64,000 bases of DNA from JAHDFB01 sp964607315 (GTDB taxonomy: Bacteria; Bacteroidota; Bacteroidia; Chitinophagales; Saprospiraceae). The stretch is taken from the NCBI GenBank assembly GCA_964607315.1, contig CAZSKA010000001.1, forward strand, positions 1 through 64,000, given 5' to 3'. The notes beneath the pieces were generated by a model. That model had not been told where the DNA came from. It worked only from the letters and a program-made list of their open reading frames with translations, and ran no database searches. Below, piece by piece: positions 32,775 through 41,561 of the stretch (position 1 is its first letter; each line of letters opens with the position of its first letter). The position numbers and the translations under genes are program-made.

Positions 32775-33523
32775 ATTTTCTTACGTAATTCAAAATGACT
32801 TCCTAAGTATAATCTCCTAGCTTCTTCATCATTGGCTAAACTTTCTGCTGTTCCTTCCTTTAATATTCTACCTTCATACATCAAGTAAGCTCTATCTGTA
32901 ATGGACAATGTTTCTTGAACATTATGATCAGTAATTAAAATACCTATGTTTCTGTTTTTAAGTTGTGCCACTATCTGCTGAATATCTTCTACTGCAATAG
33001 GATCTATCCCCGCAAAAGGCTCATCTAATAATATAAATTTAGGATCAGTAGCAAGCGCTCTTGCAATCTCCGTTCGCCTTCTTTCACCTCCACTTAATGT
33101 ATCTCCTATTCCTTTTCTAACTTTCTGTAAACTGAATTCTTCTATTAGACTTTCTAATTTGTCTTTCTGTTCGGCTTTACTCAGATCCGTCATCTCCAAA
33201 ACAGCCTTTATATTATCTTCCACCGTTAATTTACGGAAAACAGAAGCTTCCTGTGGTAAGTAACCTACTCCTTTTCTCGCTCTACGGTACATGGCTAATT
33301 TCGTAATTTCCTCTCCGTCTAAATAAACTTTTCCACTATACGGCTTTATAAAACCGACCACCATATAAAATGTAGTTGTTTTACCAGCACCATTTGGACC
33401 TAAGAGCCCTACAATTTCTCCTTGGGAAACTTCTACAGATACACCTCGAACAACTTCTCGCTTGCCATATTTTTTAACAAGGTTTTCAGATCGTAAAACC
33501 ATTTTATTTGAACTCATCTCCAT
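32771..33523 (-). CDS. lptB: LPS export ABC transporter ATP-binding protein LptB
   Basis: The cytoplasmic ATPase that powers LPS extraction from the inner membrane with LptF and LptG. Motifs are Walker A GPNGAGKTT, the Q-loop in GYLPQEASVF (typical of LptB), the signature LSGGERRR, Walker B FILLDEPFAGIDP and the switch histidine ITDHN. The C-terminal half follows E. coli LptB closely (LYLGSHFELRKKI). The start at 33523 overlaps the upstream Ig-like lipoprotein gene by 20 bases; an ATG at 33502 (MVLRSENL), just past that stop codon, fits the family start better and is equally possible. LptF/G are not in the window. Confidence 0.94.
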   Translation of the reverse strand: MEMSSNKMVLRSENLVKKYGKREVVRGVSVEVSQGEIVGLLGPNGAGKTTTFYMVVGFIKPYSGKVYLDGEEITKLAMYRRARKGVGYLPQEASVFRKLTVEDNIKAVLEMTDLSKAEQKDKLESLIEEFSLQKVRKGIGDTLSGGERRRTEIARALATDPKFILLDEPFAGIDPIAVEDIQQIVAQLKNRNIGILITDHNVQETLSITDRAYLMYEGRILKEGTAESLANDEEARRLYLGSHFELRKKI

Positions 33524-35111
33524 TTATTTTGACATCAAGTGTCCAGTTTGGTTTTAGTGGCTCCAATGTTTTTTTGAGCCACCTCTCTGACCTTTCCTTT
33601 CGGAAAAAATCTCCTGGGTCCCAACGACCATTTCCATTTAGGTCTTCAGTAAGGCGCACTTCATATTTTCCAGGCTTTAGTCCCGATAAAGTTACTGCAT
33701 AACTTTCTTTATTTTTTATAAATCGAGTGATTTTATTCTGTGATTCAGTAATCTCTACAATATATGATATTTCTTTATTTAGGGAGTCAAGCTCCAAAGC
33801 AATTTCTCCAAACACCGCTTTTTGATTCACGATAAATGGTGCATTTATAGAATCTTTGATAACTCCTAAATTCGTTTCTATAGCTTCTGGTAGAATTTCT
33901 ATCTGATGGTTTTGACCTTCTACCCATTTTGATACAACCTTTAATATTCTAGGGTCTTTTTTATCTCTAAAAACGTCTGCTTTTAATCGGACATCAGCCG
34001 TATCAATTACAGCAAATTTATCGGCATCGAAATTTTTAACTGGCGCGTTAAAGTCAATAATTAATGAATCATATGAGCTTATAGGAATTTTTGTACTTGC
34101 ATTTACGAGTGTATATGTATTCTCTTTTTTAGAGATTTTTTCGTCTTCGTATGATTTTAAAATAATAGTGTCTGAAAGCGACTTAGGATTTATGATTAGT
34201 TCTCTTTCTAGATTATTATTGTGCCAAAGAAAAGCAGTATCCTTATTAATATAAATCTCTAAATCTCTGATTCCACCTTCTACCAGATAATCAAGGGAAT
34301 CAATGGCTCTATTAAAAGTTAATTTCAATTCACCTTTACTCTGTATTTTAGATGTTATACGAAGAGGATATGGTGCCTCAAACATGCCAATGTCAACATT
34401 CCTTAAAGTAGAGTCTAAATAAATGGCATCTCCAAAAAAGCCTATTTTTTCACTTTCTTGGTCCTTGTAATAGTTTAAATTGTTATCATTTATTGCAACA
34501 ATTTGAAAACTATCTTTTCGTATATTTTTGATGTTATAAGCTCCAGATTCATCTGTTTTGGTAAAGTATAATGGACTTTGTTTGTATGCAGCCGAATCTT
34601 GTAAATCAGCATATACAGCAACGATTACTTCACTTGATGGATTTCCTGTATAGTCGTCTATAACTTTTCCTGAAATTTCTAAAGAATCTAAGAACGAACC
34701 GGTAGAAAAAACAAAGGTGTAATTATCCATTGAATTTGATGCCGAATAATCTTCTATTGCTCCTCCCAAATTAATCGTATATGTTGTACTATCTAACAAC
34801 TCTTCTTCTTTGTCGAACTCCAAAACGAGTGTTTTCCGTTTTAAATCTACTTTTAGGTCGTGTTTTAATGGAGGAGATACGATTATTTGGTTTTGATTTT
34901 TTAAAACGACCCATTCTTTAAACACAAGCTCTATGGGCTGTTTTTCAAAGAACACCTGTTGGTTAGGCGTAGAGAGCAAAGAATCGGGAAGCGGGGCAGT
35001 AGTATCAGCTGGTCCACCTAGAGGATCTGCTTGAACAGCGCACGAATCAGCTAGGAACATGTAAAAACATGCTATTAGGCAGAATAAGAATATGGATACT
35101 ATATTTTTCAT
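33504..35111 (-). CDS. Ig-like domain lipoprotein upstream of lptB
   Basis: A 535-residue exported protein with a hydrophobic leader (IVSIFLFCLIACFYMFLADSC) and a probable lipid-attached cysteine followed by PLGGPADTTAPLPDS. The pattern GGPxDxxPP...ELVFKEWV...ISPPL is that of the SbsA Ig-like N-terminal domain found in many Bacteroidota surface lipoproteins. A middle beta-sandwich (SGKVIDDYTGNPSSEVIVAVYADL, then AYNIKNIRKDSFQIVAINDNN) resembles a carboxypeptidase-regulatory domain. The C-terminal part ends in a PGKYEVRLTEDLNGNGRWDPGDF segment. It probably acts in the outer membrane or at the surface; its partner is unknown. It is coupled to lptB by overlap. Confidence 0.75.
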   Translation of the reverse strand: MKNIVSIFLFCLIACFYMFLADSCAVQADPLGGPADTTAPLPDSLLSTPNQQVFFEKQPIELVFKEWVVLKNQNQIIVSPPLKHDLKVDLKRKTLVLEFDKEEELLDSTTYTINLGGAIEDYSASNSMDNYTFVFSTGSFLDSLEISGKVIDDYTGNPSSEVIVAVYADLQDSAAYKQSPLYFTKTDESGAYNIKNIRKDSFQIVAINDNNLNYYKDQESEKIGFFGDAIYLDSTLRNVDIGMFEAPYPLRITSKIQSKGELKLTFNRAIDSLDYLVEGGIRDLEIYINKDTAFLWHNNNLERELIINPKSLSDTIILKSYEDEKISKKENTYTLVNASTKIPISSYDSLIIDFNAPVKNFDADKFAVIDTADVRLKADVFRDKKDPRILKVVSKWVEGQNHQIEILPEAIETNLGVIKDSINAPFIVNQKAVFGEIALELDSLNKEISYIVEITESQNKITRFIKNKESYAVTLSGLKPGKYEVRLTEDLNGNGRWDPGDFFRKERSERWLKKTLEPLKPNWTLDVKINGDEFK

Positions 35112-35243
35112 TATTTGGGCCCCCGAGCCCTATTTATTTCAAACTATGAACGTATTATATAATAAAAAGCGCCTTGCTTGGCACAATATTATGATTTCTT
35201 TTACAATTTTAAGTTTAGCATTCACTAAGTTAATAATTAAAAC

Positions 35244-36056
35244 ATGCGTTATAAATCAGCAACCACGCTATTATTTTTTGTTTTAGCATTTATTTTTATA
35301 CTTCTTTTATTGATTTTGAAAGGGGATTATTGGTATTTTTTGATCATTCCTTTTATCGTATGCGTTGTGGGTTTATTAGCTTTTAAATCACCCATTGACC
35401 GCTATTTTTTCAAATATCAAGAAGTGGGATTTGTGGATAAGATTCAGGCTATGTTGAAGATAGAATATCCTATTATAGAGACGTTTTCTCCAGAAAAACA
35501 AAAGGAATTTTATGATCGATTATTCTATTTCATGTATGAAAGGAATTCCTATTTAGTTACAGAAGAGACCGAAGATCTAGAAATGTTACACAGTTTGATC
35601 ATATGTGCTCCGGGAGTGATTTTAAGCATGGAAGGAAAGAAAGACGAAGGCAAGGACATTCAGCGAATCGCAGCGTATAAACACCCTTTTCCTTCTCCTA
35701 AAATGAAGTTTTTACATGCTGCTGAGTACGATGAAGAAGATGGGGTGATTATCGTTTCTTTGGAACAAATGATAATGTCTCAACGAAATCCAGAAAGTTA
35801 TTTTCCTATCACCTATTTCATGTGGGCTGAACGTAAGGTAGCTGTAAGTGGCGGGTTCCCTACGGTCCCCAAAGGCTTCGATGAAAAATTTCAAGAACTT
35901 TGGGGTTTCACCCAAAAAAGTGCGGAAAGCTTTATGGGATATGAGTTGAGAAATCTACCTGCTATGGCAATTTGTGCTTATATGCTTAGACGTGAAAATC
36001 TAGATGCTTTATTTCCTGGATTTTCTTCGGAGATAAAGAATTATTTGCGGGCATAA
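35244..36056 (+). CDS. MtfA-like membrane-anchored protein lacking HExxH
   Basis: A 270-residue protein with two N-terminal transmembrane segments (about 8-25 and 29-47). The soluble part resembles the MtfA (M90) peptidase family in order and spacing: a helix FSPEKQKEFYDRLFYFMYERN, EETEDLEMLHSLIICAPGVILSM, AYKHPFPSP, and DEEDGVIIVSLEQMI. Where active members have HEFAH, this protein has PITYFMWAER, so the zinc-binding HExxH is absent. I infer a non-catalytic MtfA-like protein; the match is from pattern memory and needs a profile search. It lies 44 bases before the ABC exporter gene and may share a transcript with it. Confidence 0.5.
   Translation: MRYKSATTLLFFVLAFIFILLLLILKGDYWYFLIIPFIVCVVGLLAFKSPIDRYFFKYQEVGFVDKIQAMLKIEYPIIETFSPEKQKEFYDRLFYFMYERNSYLVTEETEDLEMLHSLIICAPGVILSMEGKKDEGKDIQRIAAYKHPFPSPKMKFLHAAEYDEEDGVIIVSLEQMIMSQRNPESYFPITYFMWAERKVAVSGGFPTVPKGFDEKFQELWGFTQKSAESFMGYELRNLPAMAICAYMLRRENLDALFPGFSSEIKNYLRA
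35899..35916. repeat. TTTGGG-CCCAAA palindrome, copy 7
   Basis: TTTGGG-GTTTCA-CCCAAA inside the MtfA-like gene; perfect 6-base arms, 6-base spacer. It encodes WGFTQ, close to the WVQTQ of copy 6. Confidence 0.45.
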
Positions 36057-36100
36057 GCGTAATATTGCAACATTAAAAAAATAAAGCTGTTTTAAAGCGG

Positions 36101-37849
36101 ATGAAAGGAAACAAGATGGATTGGGATTTACTGAAACGTGTGGTGCGTCAGGCGAGGCCATATCGCGTTTTGTTCTATTTCTGCTTGTCACTTGCCATCC
36201 TTCTAGCTCCGCTTAATGTGCTTCGTCCTTATCTTATCAATATCATGGTTGATGATTACATCCTGAAAAGTGATATGACGGGATTGACACGAATGGCAAT
36301 GATATTTATAGGTGTTGTATTGTTGACAGTTTTAGCCAGGTATTTATTTACCTATAAAGTAAATGTTCTCGGACAATCTGTAATAAAGGATCTTAGGATC
36401 AAGGTGTTTAGCCATCTCACAAGCTTGAAATTATCATATTTCGATAAGACGCCAATAGGAACTTCCACTACACGTACGATTAACGATATAGAAACGATTA
36501 ATAGGATTTTCACGCAAGGAGTAATTACCATTATTGCGGACCTGTTCTCTATGATAGTAATTATAATTGTCATGTTTGTGACTTCATGGAAATTGACAGT
36601 GATTTGTCTATTAACTATGCCTTTAATGATGATTGCTACTTATATTTTTAAGGAGAAAGTAAAAGTGGCGTTCCAAAAAGTGAGAAATCAAATCTCTACA
36701 ATGAATGCTTTTTTGAATGAACGGATTACCGGTATGCGGATAGTTCAAATTTTCAATAAAGAGAAGCAAGAGATAGAGAAGTTTGATGAAATAAACTCTA
36801 AGTATAAGCAGGCAAACTTGGATTCTATATTTTACTATGCGGTATTTTATCCAGTGGTAGAAATCATCTCCGCACTCTCTCTCGCATTGATGATTTGGTG
36901 GGGTGCAGGAGCTTATATTCAGGATCAGGTGAGTTTTGGTGCATTGGTAGCTTTCCAAGTTTACTTAAGTATGTTATTCCGTCCGCTCCGAATGTTAGCC
37001 GATTCTTTTAATACCCTTCAAATGGGATTAGTTGCTGCAGATAGAGTTTTCAAAGTAATTGACACTAATGATCAAATTAGTGATGTAGGTTCTATAGCGG
37101 TAGAAAATTTTGAAGGAGCGGTAGAGTTTGATCAGGTCAGATTTAGTTACGATGGTAAAACAGATGTGCTAAAAGACTTAAGTTTCAAAATACCGAAGAA
37201 TAATACCTTGGCTATTGTGGGAAGTACAGGTTCAGGGAAAAGTACGATTATAAATACGCTGAATAGATTTTATGAAATCAGTGATGGAAGTATAAAAGTT
37301 GATGGGATAGATGTAAGAGAATATCGACTGGATTCGCTAAGGAATAGAATGGCGACGGTATTACAAGATGTATTTCTATTCAGTGGAAGTTTAATGGATA
37401 ATATAACATTAAGAGATCCTTCTATAAGTGAAGAGAAGGTGATTCAGGCGTCGAAGCTAATAGGTGCACATGAATTTTTCGTGAATATGCCAGGAGCATA
37501 TAACTTCAAGGTTTTAGAACGCGGAAACAATATGTCCATGGGACAAAGACAATTGATTTCATTTGTGAGAGCATTAGTTTTTGATCCAGATATATTGATA
37601 CTAGACGAAGCGACTTCATCTATTGATACAGAAACGGAAGCAATCATTCAGAATGCCATAGAGAAATTAATAGTGAATAGAACATCTATAGTGATTGCGC
37701 ACAGACTATCTACTATCCGTAATGCGGATAAGATTATGGTGTTAAGCAATGGAGAAATATTGGAGTATGGCTCGCATGATGAGTTGATAGAAAAAGAAGG
37801 TGGTCATTATAGAGAGATGCATGAATTGCAGTTTCAAGCTCATGGGTAG
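36101..37849 (+). CDS. MsbA-type ABC exporter, fused permease and ATPase
   Basis: A 582-residue half-transporter. The transmembrane domain (about 20-310) has six helices; the coupling region reads KVFSHLTSLKLSYFDKTPIGTSTTRTINDIE. The ATPase domain (about 340-575) has Walker A VGSTGSGKST, the Q-loop LQDVFLFSGSLMDN, the signature NMSMGQRQ (MSMGQ in place of LSGGQ), Walker B ILILDEATSSID and the switch histidine VIAHRLST. It forms a homodimer or a heterodimer with a second half-transporter; none is adjacent. Possible substrates are lipid A core, lipids or drugs. A start at 36116 (MDWDLLKR) is also possible. Confidence 0.93.
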   Translation: MKGNKMDWDLLKRVVRQARPYRVLFYFCLSLAILLAPLNVLRPYLINIMVDDYILKSDMTGLTRMAMIFIGVVLLTVLARYLFTYKVNVLGQSVIKDLRIKVFSHLTSLKLSYFDKTPIGTSTTRTINDIETINRIFTQGVITIIADLFSMIVIIIVMFVTSWKLTVICLLTMPLMMIATYIFKEKVKVAFQKVRNQISTMNAFLNERITGMRIVQIFNKEKQEIEKFDEINSKYKQANLDSIFYYAVFYPVVEIISALSLALMIWWGAGAYIQDQVSFGALVAFQVYLSMLFRPLRMLADSFNTLQMGLVAADRVFKVIDTNDQISDVGSIAVENFEGAVEFDQVRFSYDGKTDVLKDLSFKIPKNNTLAIVGSTGSGKSTIINTLNRFYEISDGSIKVDGIDVREYRLDSLRNRMATVLQDVFLFSGSLMDNITLRDPSISEEKVIQASKLIGAHEFFVNMPGAYNFKVLERGNNMSMGQRQLISFVRALVFDPDILILDEATSSIDTETEAIIQNAIEKLIVNRTSIVIAHRLSTIRNADKIMVLSNGEILEYGSHDELIEKEGGHYREMHELQFQAHG

Positions 37850-37878
37850 GATAAAAAAATAATCTCTAAAACGATACC

Positions 37879-38520
37879 ATGAAATCTAATCTTAAGAAAG
37901 TATTCAAGTATTTTTTGCTATCTGTTTTAGCTATAGGTTTCATACTTTTAATTAGTATTCCTTTAATTTTCAAGATAGCATTCGGGCCAACAATTGAAAA
38001 TGTTGAAATAAACCAGACAATAGGAGGTAAGTTAGTTTGTAAGTCTATATACAATGCAGATATGGGTTCTTGGTATTATGACATCAATTATGAATATTAT
38101 GGTGAAGAGGGACAAGCTATAAAAGTAGGTACTGGTGAATATTATGGAAGAGAATGGTATAAAAATGAGCAGCTATTAAAAATAGGAGAGTGGTATATAT
38201 TAAAAACGGGCTATAATTACGATAGAGATAAATTACTTGTAGGGGATCTTTCAGAAGATAATTGGAAAGAAATAATTATCTCGCCTAATACAATTAAGGA
38301 AGATAGTTTATGGAAAGCGGAGGGAATATTGGTTAATGGTAATAGGAGCCCAGAAGAATCTTTTATAAAGGAAATTAGAGATAATGAAGTCATTGTTGAA
38401 TATCTATATCAAAGTGGAGATAAGTATGAAGAACAGGAAGTTCGACAAATCAAGTATATTTTTAATGATGATAAAGGGACGTTAAAAATGAGTGAGATAA
38501 AATTAATAGAGACAAAATAG
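37879..38520 (+). CDS. Uncharacterised single-span membrane protein
   Basis: A 213-residue protein with one N-terminal transmembrane segment (about 12-34, YFLLSVLAIGFILLISIPLIF). The rest is extracytoplasmic and rich in Tyr, Trp, Asn and Glu with alternating strand patterns (WYYDINYEYYGEEGQ, GEYYGREWYKNEQLLKIGEWYIL). It recalls bacterial MORN-like or beta-solenoid repeats only loosely. I do not recognise a family. It is four bases from the next gene, so the two probably form an operon. Confidence 0.55.
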   Translation: MKSNLKKVFKYFLLSVLAIGFILLISIPLIFKIAFGPTIENVEINQTIGGKLVCKSIYNADMGSWYYDINYEYYGEEGQAIKVGTGEYYGREWYKNEQLLKIGEWYILKTGYNYDRDKLLVGDLSEDNWKEIIISPNTIKEDSLWKAEGILVNGNRSPEESFIKEIRDNEVIVEYLYQSGDKYEEQEVRQIKYIFNDDKGTLKMSEIKLIETK

Positions 38521-38524
38521 CATA

Positions 38525-39457
38525 ATGAAGAAAACATTAATTCTAGTGTTAATGAGTTTTATAGGGCTTGTTGCATGTAAACATAGCACTCTAGAAAAAG
38601 AGATAGTGAATAAAGAACAAGTCAAGTATTCTGAATTCATGGAAGAAAATTATGAGTCTTATATTCCGAATTTACCACCAAAAGCAGTATTGATATTGTT
38701 TGGTGGTTTTCCAGAAAGTCCATCTGATATAAGAAGAGAATTTGACATTCTTGATATTGTAAAAGAAAATAATATAGCTCTGATTTTATCAACCTTGAAT
38801 CAGAAATTATGGTTAGAGGAAGATGAAAAACAAGAACTAGCTAAGGAATTACAAAACATTATTGAAAAGCATAAGTTGCCAACAGATAATATTTACATCG
38901 GAGGCTTTTCAAGTGGAGGTTTAGTAAGTATGTTAATAAGTGATTTTATTGTTGGAATGAAGCAATTTTATATTGACCCCAAAGGGGTTTTTATCGCAGA
39001 TTCTCCCATTGATTTAGAAGCATTATATAGGTCATCAGAAAAAAACTTAGAGAACAATTTTTCAGAACCGGCTATTCAAGAAAGCACTTGGTTGATAGAA
39101 ACATTAGGTTCTAACTTTGGAAACCCAAAGGATAATATTCAAAAATATGAGGAAAAAGCAATTTTCACATATAGTACAGGCAATACATCTAATCTAGAGA
39201 AATTAAGACATACTAAAATTAGGCTTTATACAGAACCTGACACGCTTTGGTGGAAAGAAAATAGAATGGCTGAATTCGATCAGATGAATGCTTTTTACAT
39301 TGAAAAACTTGCAGCACATCTGGAAAAAAAAGGATTTGAAAACGTGGAATATATTCCTACAAAAAATAAAGGGTATAGAGCGAATGGCGATAGACATCCT
39401 CATAGCTGGTCAATAATAGACAAAGAAGAATTGATAGAATGGATGTTGGAAAAATAA
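38525..39457 (+). CDS. Alpha/beta-hydrolase-like lipoprotein
   Basis: A 310-residue predicted lipoprotein: MKKTLILVLMSFIGLVAC with a standard lipobox. The mature part looks like an alpha/beta hydrolase: KAVLILFGGFPESPSD gives the first strand and oxyanion turn, and IYIGGFSSGGLVSMLI gives the nucleophile elbow GFSSG. YIDPKGVFIADSPIDL follows. DRHPHSW near the C-terminus may supply the histidine. It is likely an esterase-type enzyme on the periplasmic face, but the acid residue is not clear and no substrate can be named. Confidence 0.7.
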   Translation: MKKTLILVLMSFIGLVACKHSTLEKEIVNKEQVKYSEFMEENYESYIPNLPPKAVLILFGGFPESPSDIRREFDILDIVKENNIALILSTLNQKLWLEEDEKQELAKELQNIIEKHKLPTDNIYIGGFSSGGLVSMLISDFIVGMKQFYIDPKGVFIADSPIDLEALYRSSEKNLENNFSEPAIQESTWLIETLGSNFGNPKDNIQKYEEKAIFTYSTGNTSNLEKLRHTKIRLYTEPDTLWWKENRMAEFDQMNAFYIEKLAAHLEKKGFENVEYIPTKNKGYRANGDRHPHSWSIIDKEELIEWMLEK

Positions 39458-39484
39458 ACAAGGTTTATTTCCAGATGTTCTAGA

Positions 39485-40516
39485 CTATTTCCTCAAAATA
39501 AACTCCGCCTGTATAGGATAATGATCAGAGAATTCCTCCTTTCTCGTTTTGAAGTTTAAGGCATCAAAGTGTTCCGACATGAATAAATAATCAATCCGCA
39601 AAGATGGAATCGATCCATTAAATGAAGTTCCCATACCATTTCCTCTTTTGGTAAAAGCATCTATATAATGATCTGCCATCTGAGCATAAACATAAGACTG
39701 TGGAACATCGTTGAAATCACCTCCTATAATCGTAGGATAATCAATTTCTTTAGCATGTTGAATAATCGCCTCTACTTGCTCTAGCCGCTCTTTTGTAAAT
39801 TGATTATAGCGACCCATCATTCGTGCGATTCTATCCCACGTCTGTTTTTCAACGATCTCTCCACTCGATCTCACATTGTCGGCTATTCGAGTCACATTAT
39901 TGGATTCTAAATGCACAGAGTACAACCTTACCTTTTCACCGTTAAATAAAATATCTGCCCAAACACAGGTGTTGTTCTTTCCACCGAAATCGATGAATCC
40001 CGAATCTAGCACCCTGTGTGAACTTAAGATAATGGTATTCTTATCTTTAAAAAACACCATTTCCTTGTCCTTTACTCTACTTTTTAATTCAGATATAATC
40101 TTCTTGTTTGTTTCCTGTAAGAAAAGTACATCATCGTTTAGTTCATCAGAAAAAAGTCCGTAAAAACTTCTTTCCTGGTCACTTTCCACTTGAGTCGCTT
40201 TTGCTAAATTATAACTTGAAATATTAATGAGGTTTTCACTTTTAATCACCTTGGGAGAGTTAAAGCTGATAAATCTCATAGTGGCACTAATACCAATTAA
40301 TAACGCACAAAATGAGATTAAACTATAAGTCCATTTTGTAAAAACCCAAAAAATAAAGAAGGCTAAATTAATGGTGAATAATGCGGGATAAAGTAAACCG
40401 AGAATGGGAATATACTTACTAGCCATAGGTGTTACATATGGAGAGAGGTAACTGATAAGCAGTAATAGAGCAAAGACAATATTAACTGCAAAAAGACTTG
40501 CACGAATAAACTTCAT
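39485..40516 (-). CDS. Membrane-anchored endonuclease/exonuclease/phosphatase family protein
   Basis: A 343-residue protein with three N-terminal transmembrane helices (about 5-25, 36-57, 65-85). A metal-dependent phosphodiesterase domain of the DNase I/synaptojanin fold follows. Motifs are ISSYNLAKATQ (Asn), FLQETN (catalytic Glu), YSVHLESN, IIGGDFNDVPQS (Asp/Asn pair) and EEFSDHYPI (terminal Asp-His). All catalytic residues are present. The domain may face the periplasm, with a nucleic-acid, lipid or phosphate-ester substrate. It follows a rhomboid gene by 23 bases, an arrangement I recall from other Bacteroidota in which these genes follow mutL. Confidence 0.87.
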   Translation of the reverse strand: MKFIRASLFAVNIVFALLLLISYLSPYVTPMASKYIPILGLLYPALFTINLAFFIFWVFTKWTYSLISFCALLIGISATMRFISFNSPKVIKSENLINISSYNLAKATQVESDQERSFYGLFSDELNDDVLFLQETNKKIISELKSRVKDKEMVFFKDKNTIILSSHRVLDSGFIDFGGKNNTCVWADILFNGEKVRLYSVHLESNNVTRIADNVRSSGEIVEKQTWDRIARMMGRYNQFTKERLEQVEAIIQHAKEIDYPTIIGGDFNDVPQSYVYAQMADHYIDAFTKRGNGMGTSFNGSIPSLRIDYLFMSEHFDALNFKTRKEEFSDHYPIQAEFILRK

Positions 40517-40539
40517 ATAAGTTTTCTTGGGGGAAGTAA

Positions 40540-41457
40540 TTAGTTGTTTTTACTTGCTTTATCTAAAAATTCTTTTTCTTCCTTATTCAAGCTCGAAATT
40601 CCTTTTTTAGATATTTTATCTAATATAGCATCTAGTTTTTCTTGATGAGAAACTGTTTGCATGGTAGATTTTTTATTACTTGTTTTTGTCTTTGGAACAG
40701 TGGCCTTGTATTTTACACTAAGAGGAGATTTTGGTTTTTTCTGTGGCTTTGGCCTGAATAAATTCTTTATGGAATCAAAGGACTTATTCATCCATACTGA
40801 AGGATCAGAGTTGTTTTGTATCATAAGAACATAAAACCATCCCATCAACATACCGCCTATGTGTGCAAAGTGCCCACCAGTATTATCTAGACTTGCAATT
40901 CCGATTATATCTAGAATAATTAAGACTAAAGCAACATACTTTATTTTGACATTTCCGATTAAAAGCAACCGTACTTCATTATTTGGTGCCACAATAGCAG
41001 ACGCAACTACAAATGCCATTACTGCTGCTGAAGCTCCTAATGCTGGCCCAATTTTTACATTGAAAACGACAGCAAGTTGAATAAATACAATTCCCATGAG
41101 TCCTCCTAAAATATAAAGCGGGACGACTCTTTTATCTCCTAATAAATCACCAAAGATTCTTCCAAACATGTGGAATACAATCATGTTAAACAAAAAGTGA
41201 AATAAGCCTTCATGTAAAAACATATATGTAAATATGCTCCACGGCTTCTTAAACATTTCAAGTAATGAAGGAGGAAGGGTAAAAAAATGTAAAAACTTCT
41301 TCTGTATTAGAAGATAGTCTGGACCTGAAGCAAGTGCAATAAAGGCATAAACAATCCATAAACTAACAAAAACCATAGCATTAATAATAATGAGACGAGT
41401 CACATTATTGCCATAATTGATTTGGCCTTTGATATCGTTATATATGGATCTGAACAT
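40540..41457 (-). CDS. Rhomboid-family protein, second copy
   Basis: A 305-residue rhomboid with six predicted transmembrane helices in residues 20-220. A charged C-terminal tail of about 85 residues follows, rich in Lys/Ser/Pro (KPQKKPKSPLSVKYKA) and ending in a short helical segment, LDAILDKISKKGISSLNKEEKEFLDKA. The catalytic Ser is in ALGASAAVMAF (GASA, so Gly after Ser is Ala), and the His in GGHFAHIGGMLMG. HEGLFHFLFNMIVFHMFG is the conserved loop. The tail pattern GISSLNKEEKEFL is seen, from memory, in other Bacteroidota rhomboids. Confidence 0.9.
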   Translation of the reverse strand: MFRSIYNDIKGQINYGNNVTRLIIINAMVFVSLWIVYAFIALASGPDYLLIQKKFLHFFTLPPSLLEMFKKPWSIFTYMFLHEGLFHFLFNMIVFHMFGRIFGDLLGDKRVVPLYILGGLMGIVFIQLAVVFNVKIGPALGASAAVMAFVVASAIVAPNNEVRLLLIGNVKIKYVALVLIILDIIGIASLDNTGGHFAHIGGMLMGWFYVLMIQNNSDPSVWMNKSFDSIKNLFRPKPQKKPKSPLSVKYKATVPKTKTSNKKSTMQTVSHQEKLDAILDKISKKGISSLNKEEKEFLDKASKNN

Positions 41458-41561
41458 AAAAAGCTTAGTACTTGTCTTGCTTAAACGAAGTATTAGTTAA
41501 AATGGTTTGGAATGGGAGATGTTTGTGTCTAAAACACTTGTTTTATTATCGAAATAATGGT

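Noticed and set aside
38981..38996. GACCCCAAAGGGGTT as a further palindrome copy
   Set aside because: The arms are in the opposite order (CCCC...GGGG with AAA between), so it is not the TTTGGG...CCCAAA family.
39452..39470. AAATAAAC-aag-GTTTATTT hairpin after the alpha/beta-hydrolase-like lipoprotein gene
   Set aside because: Almost only A-T pairs and no T-run after it, so it is too weak to call a terminator.
40284..40298. TAATACCAATTAATA resembling the end of the hairpin repeat
   Set aside because: Lies inside the endonuclease/phosphatase gene, only the outer ten bases match and there is no partner arm; probably chance.
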